From NCBI GenBank assembly GCA_024637225.1, contig JAGXFP010000064.1:1-45591 (forward strand): 45,591 nucleotides of DNA, given 5' to 3'. Source of the DNA: Desulfobacterales bacterium. GTDB lineage: Bacteria; Desulfobacterota; Desulfobulbia; Desulfobulbales; JAGXFP01. A program made the position numbers and the translations under genes. Of the stretch, positions 42,755-45,591 are shown piece by piece. Every line of letters starts with the position of its first letter. The first letter of the stretch is position 1. Below the pieces are notes generated by a model. That model made no database searches, was not told the DNA's origin, and saw only the letters and a list, made by a program, of their open reading frames with translations.

Positions 42755-42789
42755 GATGGATGCACAAAAAGGCGTCAAGAATTGAAGTG
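42755..42789. repeat. Direct repeat of the 41911-41945 box
   Basis: 28 of 35 positions match 41911-41945 (GATGG...GCGTCAA...ATT.AAGTG). The two copies lie on either side of the Rieske gene in the same orientation. Confidence 0.6.
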
Positions 42790-42848
42790 TAATAGAAATT
42801 TAATAAATTCATTCTTCAAGTTAACAGGCAAAAGCCGCAACCTTAAAG

Positions 42849-43742
42849 TTGAATAAAAGCGAGAAAATTGTCCGGATGCGATGGTTTGTTGAGGGAAAAT
42901 GGGGAGCTAAAAGTCAGGTTGCCCTTTACATCTCGGTTTTATCCGGGATTGTTCTGGCTCTACAGTACGATAGCGCCGAACCTTTGTACTCGACCGGAAC
43001 TTTGGAAATGGTCATTCCCTTTGGTTCATTCTGGCGTTCCCTCCACTTTTATTCGAGTCAGTTGTTCTTTCTTCTCCTGGTGGTCCATATCGCGGCGGTA
43101 GTGGTTGATCGCCGCCTGTTTCAGCCGGCCGGGGGAGGGGACTCAGCTCAAAAGGGACGTAAACCCGGCGAAGACTGGCTTAAACTCGTCCTTTCTTTCC
43201 CGGTGGCCGTCCTCCTTCTTTTCACCGGCTATATCCTGCGGGGTGACGCCACCGGCAGTTTTGCCGGACTTATTGCCGAAAACATCGTGGTCACAATACC
43301 TGTATTTGGCGGTTGGCTAAATTCAGCTCTGTTTAATATCTCCGCGGCCGCCATGAAGGTTGTCTATGCCAATCATCTGGTCGGGCTGGGGGTGCTCTGG
43401 GGTTATCTGGTCTGGCAGCATTTGCGCAAATACCGGGTCACCTGGCTGAGCCACGGCCTGCTGACCGCCGGCGTTCTCGTGGTCAGCCTGGTCCTGGCCG
43501 CGCCGATCGAACCCTTTTCCCGGGCGGAATTTTACGTAAGCGGCCCGTGGTTTTTCGTGGGTCTTCAGGAGATGCTCCGGATCTTTCATCCCCTCTTGGC
43601 GGGTGTGATTTTTCCGGTTTTCGGGATGATTCTGCTTTATATGATAGTGAAGGGCGGCCCGAAATTCCGGCCTGCCCTTTTGGGGGGGGCTTTGTGGGCA
43701 TCGATCTATGCGGTCTTCACCCTCATCGGCTTTTTAAGATAG
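42849..43742 (+). CDS. Cytochrome b of the Rieske/cytochrome b complex
   Basis: 297 residues, about eight membrane helices, TTG start 42849 (an ATG at 42876 is possible). Two heme pairs are in place: H66/H80 and H176/H191. The first pair has 13 residues between and the second 14, as in cytochrome b6. The C-terminal third resembles subunit IV, fused here in one chain. Its quinol-site motif reads SGPWFFVGLQEM, where PEWY is usual; variant motifs are known in menaquinol-using lineages. With only a Rieske partner, the electron acceptor must be encoded elsewhere. Menaquinol is the expected substrate given mqnB/mqnD. Confidence 0.9.
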   Translation: MNKSEKIVRMRWFVEGKWGAKSQVALYISVLSGIVLALQYDSAEPLYSTGTLEMVIPFGSFWRSLHFYSSQLFFLLLVVHIAAVVVDRRLFQPAGGGDSAQKGRKPGEDWLKLVLSFPVAVLLLFTGYILRGDATGSFAGLIAENIVVTIPVFGGWLNSALFNISAAAMKVVYANHLVGLGVLWGYLVWQHLRKYRVTWLSHGLLTAGVLVVSLVLAAPIEPFSRAEFYVSGPWFFVGLQEMLRIFHPLLAGVIFPVFGMILLYMIVKGGPKFRPALLGGALWASIYAVFTLIGFLR

Positions 43743-43761
43743 TCCTTAATCCGTGAAGTTT

Positions 43762-45432
43762 TTATGGGAGGGGGAGCGTGATGCCGAACTCGGTTCTTTC
43801 TCCCGCCACGGTTTCAACCGTTATCCCGCCTTTATGACTTTCCACCAGCTGGCTGACGATGGCCAGTCCCAGACCCGTGCCGCTCTCCCTGGTTGTATAG
43901 AAAGGTTCGAATATCTTGGGGAGAACCAGCTTGTCAATGCCCGGACCGTTATCGGAAATGATGACGATGACTTCATCCCCTCCGGTCGTAAGATTTCGCC
44001 GCACCTCTGCTCCGATTTCAATATCTCCGCCTTTTTTGCCAAAAGCCTGACATGAATTGGTGATCAGGTTCATGATGATTCTTTTAAACTGATTTGGGTC
44101 GGCCCATATTTGCAGATCATGCCGGACCCGGTTGTCAATCCTGCATTTTTTATTATCAATCTGGTGGCCCTGGTCAAGAATCAGAATGGTCTCTGCGATT
44201 GCGGATTTGCCGGGGAACCATTCCTTGAGCGGTTCGGTCGGTTTGGAAAAAAGCAGGAACTCTCCCACCGTATGGTCCAGTCGGTCGCTCTCCCGGGTAA
44301 CGATATTAATCAACCGGCGGCTTGCCGGGTCGGTTGTTTGTTCGGACTGGAGAATCTGGGCCGCCCCGGAGATGGCCGCCAGCGGATTTCGAAACTCATG
44401 GGCGATGCCGGCCGCCATTTCGCCGATGGTTGCCATTTTTTCGGCCTGTTTGATCTGGTTCTCCATCTCCCTGATTTGACTTAAGTCCTGGATCGTGTAA
44501 ACCCGGCAGTCGCCATATTCTCCGGGCATGTTGAGTTTAGCCCAGGAAAAACCGATGGGAATCACGGAGCCGTCATTTCTTTTCAGTTCGGTGGTTTGTC
44601 GAAACATCCGGTGATCGGTTGTTCGGAAACCGGGGAACAGTTCGTAAAACATCCTGCCGATCACCTCATGGTCCGGATAGCCGCTGATCCGGCCGGCGGC
44701 ATGATTGAAGGAGGTAATCAGGCCGGCATCGTCAACGGTGATGATCCCGGTGGTAATGTCTTCAAAAATCCGTTGGTAGAGAATTTGCAGGCGGTCGTAG
44801 TTAAGGGTGGTCCGGGACAGGGCCGATTCGGTGGAGCGCAGGCGCTCGAACATTATAAAGCTTAAAATCCCCAGGATGAAGAAGATCAGGCCGTGGATCG
44901 CGAAAAAATGCATGGCTACCATGACTTCATCCAGACTGCTGCTCTGGTTGATCAAAGGCAGGGGGTCGTAAAGAAGTTCAACCATGAGAATGAAGCCGTA
45001 ACTCATGGTCGCCACCGAGGCGATCAGTAATCCCCCCAGCCTGAGCAGAAGAAAGGAACCGGCCAGGATCGGCAGGAAATAGAGAATGGTGAAAACCGAG
45101 CGACTGCACCCTGTTGCGTAGACGATGATTCCGATCAGCAGGGCGTCGACAACGGTTTGAAAAAGCGCGAAACTTTTATGATTTTTGACAAACCGTAGGG
45201 AAAGGGCCGAAATGATCGTGAAAAAGTAGACGCTGGCGATAAAATATCCGGTATAGGCGATCGATGGAATTGACAGATTGTGGGATTTGGTCTGTAGAAT
45301 CACCCCGATGCCAAACAGGATTGTCAGAATGAGGACCCGGAGAAAGAGAAGCCATCGCAGCTGATTTTTGATGGTTGATGCCGAAATCTGGGGAATATCG
45401 CCGAAGAAGGCGCTCTGGAAAGGTGATGGCAT
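43762..45432 (-). CDS. Membrane-bound PAS sensor histidine kinase
   Basis: 556 residues. N-terminal half (about 25-195) has about six transmembrane helices. A PAS domain follows (about 210-318; ITTGIITVDDAGLITSFNHAAGRISGY), then a HisKA dimerisation helix with the phospho-acceptor H345 in AGIAHEFRNPLAAISGA. The HATPase domain has NLITNSCQAFG (N box), DNGPGID (G1), FEPFYTT and GTGLGLAI (G2). The architecture resembles PilS/NtrB-type kinases. No response regulator is in the window; a partner beyond either end is possible. It faces the cytochrome b gene across a 19-bp gap. The ligand is unknown. Confidence 0.92.
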   Translation of the reverse strand: MPSPFQSAFFGDIPQISASTIKNQLRWLLFLRVLILTILFGIGVILQTKSHNLSIPSIAYTGYFIASVYFFTIISALSLRFVKNHKSFALFQTVVDALLIGIIVYATGCSRSVFTILYFLPILAGSFLLLRLGGLLIASVATMSYGFILMVELLYDPLPLINQSSSLDEVMVAMHFFAIHGLIFFILGILSFIMFERLRSTESALSRTTLNYDRLQILYQRIFEDITTGIITVDDAGLITSFNHAAGRISGYPDHEVIGRMFYELFPGFRTTDHRMFRQTTELKRNDGSVIPIGFSWAKLNMPGEYGDCRVYTIQDLSQIREMENQIKQAEKMATIGEMAAGIAHEFRNPLAAISGAAQILQSEQTTDPASRRLINIVTRESDRLDHTVGEFLLFSKPTEPLKEWFPGKSAIAETILILDQGHQIDNKKCRIDNRVRHDLQIWADPNQFKRIIMNLITNSCQAFGKKGGDIEIGAEVRRNLTTGGDEVIVIISDNGPGIDKLVLPKIFEPFYTTRESGTGLGLAIVSQLVESHKGGITVETVAGERTEFGITLPLP

Positions 45433-45517
45433 TGTCGGTCCAAGTGGAATATTTACTGTTTCTGTTCAAGGTTAAAGCCCCCGCCTTTCAGGCGGGTAGC
45501 ATTATGCTAGCAGTTTG

Positions 45518-45568
45518 CTTATACTGCTTCGTATGGAATATCGGCAAGGAAGTCATACGAAGTATAAG
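45518..45568. repeat. Inverted repeat at right edge (CTTCGTATG / CATACGAAG)
   Basis: CTTATACTGCTTCGTATG (45518-45535) faces CATACGAAGTATAAG (45554-45568), with a 2- to 3-base insertion in the left arm and an 18-nt spacer. It lies upstream of the kinase gene on the minus strand. It may be an operator, a mini-element or part of an insertion cut by the window edge. Confidence 0.6.
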
Positions 45569-45591
45569 ATAGAATACCACTTTGTTTGGGC

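Noticed and set aside
45518..45568. A loxP-type recombination site
   Set aside because: Only part of the arms resemble loxP, and the spacer is 18 nt, not 8.

Overview
The window reads as a piece of bacterial chromosome from an anaerobic Desulfobacterota lineage, most likely Desulfobulbales-like. This placement is inferred from gene content, not from any search. The indicators are: menaquinone made by the futalosine route (mqnB, mqnD); a DUF39 homocysteine-biosynthesis protein next to a CBS/ACT protein; a two-gene Rieske/cytochrome b unit; a LarE-type sulfur transferase; a UGA-containing SelW-like selenoprotein; and dispersed GATGGCGTCGCAAAA-type repeats. Almost every gene is housekeeping and intact. 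No prophage, transposase gene or CRISPR array was seen.

Layout. 0.4-3.8 kb (minus): ppsR-type regulator, then a nitroreductase / lipoprotein / coaBC operon. 4.2-5.8 kb (plus): tatD-yggS. 5.9-10.3 kb (minus): an FHA-guanylate/adenylate-cyclase-like protein, a 71-codon selenoprotein hidden by an in-frame TGA, a small conserved-looking protein, and alpha-glucan phosphorylase. 10.6-11.9 kb (plus): pal and an OmpH/Skp-like chaperone, closed by a bidirectional terminator. 12.0-15.2 kb (minus): xseB-ispA-dxs. 15.6-19.0 kb (plus): xerC-hslV-hslU and a zinc-ribbon protein. 19.1-21.1 kb (minus): tsaD and ksgA. 21.7-22.8 kb: moaA (plus); then pheA (minus). 24.4-28.3 kb (plus): a CBS/ACT protein, the DUF39 homocysteine protein, larE-like, HU and tRNA-Pro. 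28.4-29.8 kb: xseA (minus). 30.0-33.7 kb (plus): a membrane-anchored TPR protein, then panC-panD-mqnB-mqnD. 33.9-41.9 kb (plus): ilvB-ilvN-psd-pssA-leuA-asd-rsmD-coaD. 42.2-43.7 kb (plus): Rieske and cytochrome b. 43.8-45.4 kb (minus): a membrane PAS histidine kinase.

The genes link into several pathways. panC, panD, coaBC and coaD cover much of pantothenate/CoA synthesis. dxs and ispA supply prenyl units, mqnB and mqnD supply the naphthoate head of menaquinone, and the Rieske/cytochrome b pair would oxidise the resulting quinol. ilvBN, leuA, asd and pheA cover amino-acid synthesis. asd makes the aspartate semialdehyde that DUF39 proteins are thought to convert to homocysteine. psd and pssA make phosphatidylethanolamine.

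The gaps between operons are full of short repeats. The most striking family carries terminal inverted repeats CCTGAATCCGTGA / TCACGGATTCAGG. Its ends appear to supply the Shine-Dalgarno of panC and xseA and the stop codon of ksgA. The strongest unlabelled gene is the selenoprotein at 7232-7447. Five starts are TTG (coaBC, xerC, hslV, rsmD, cytochrome b).
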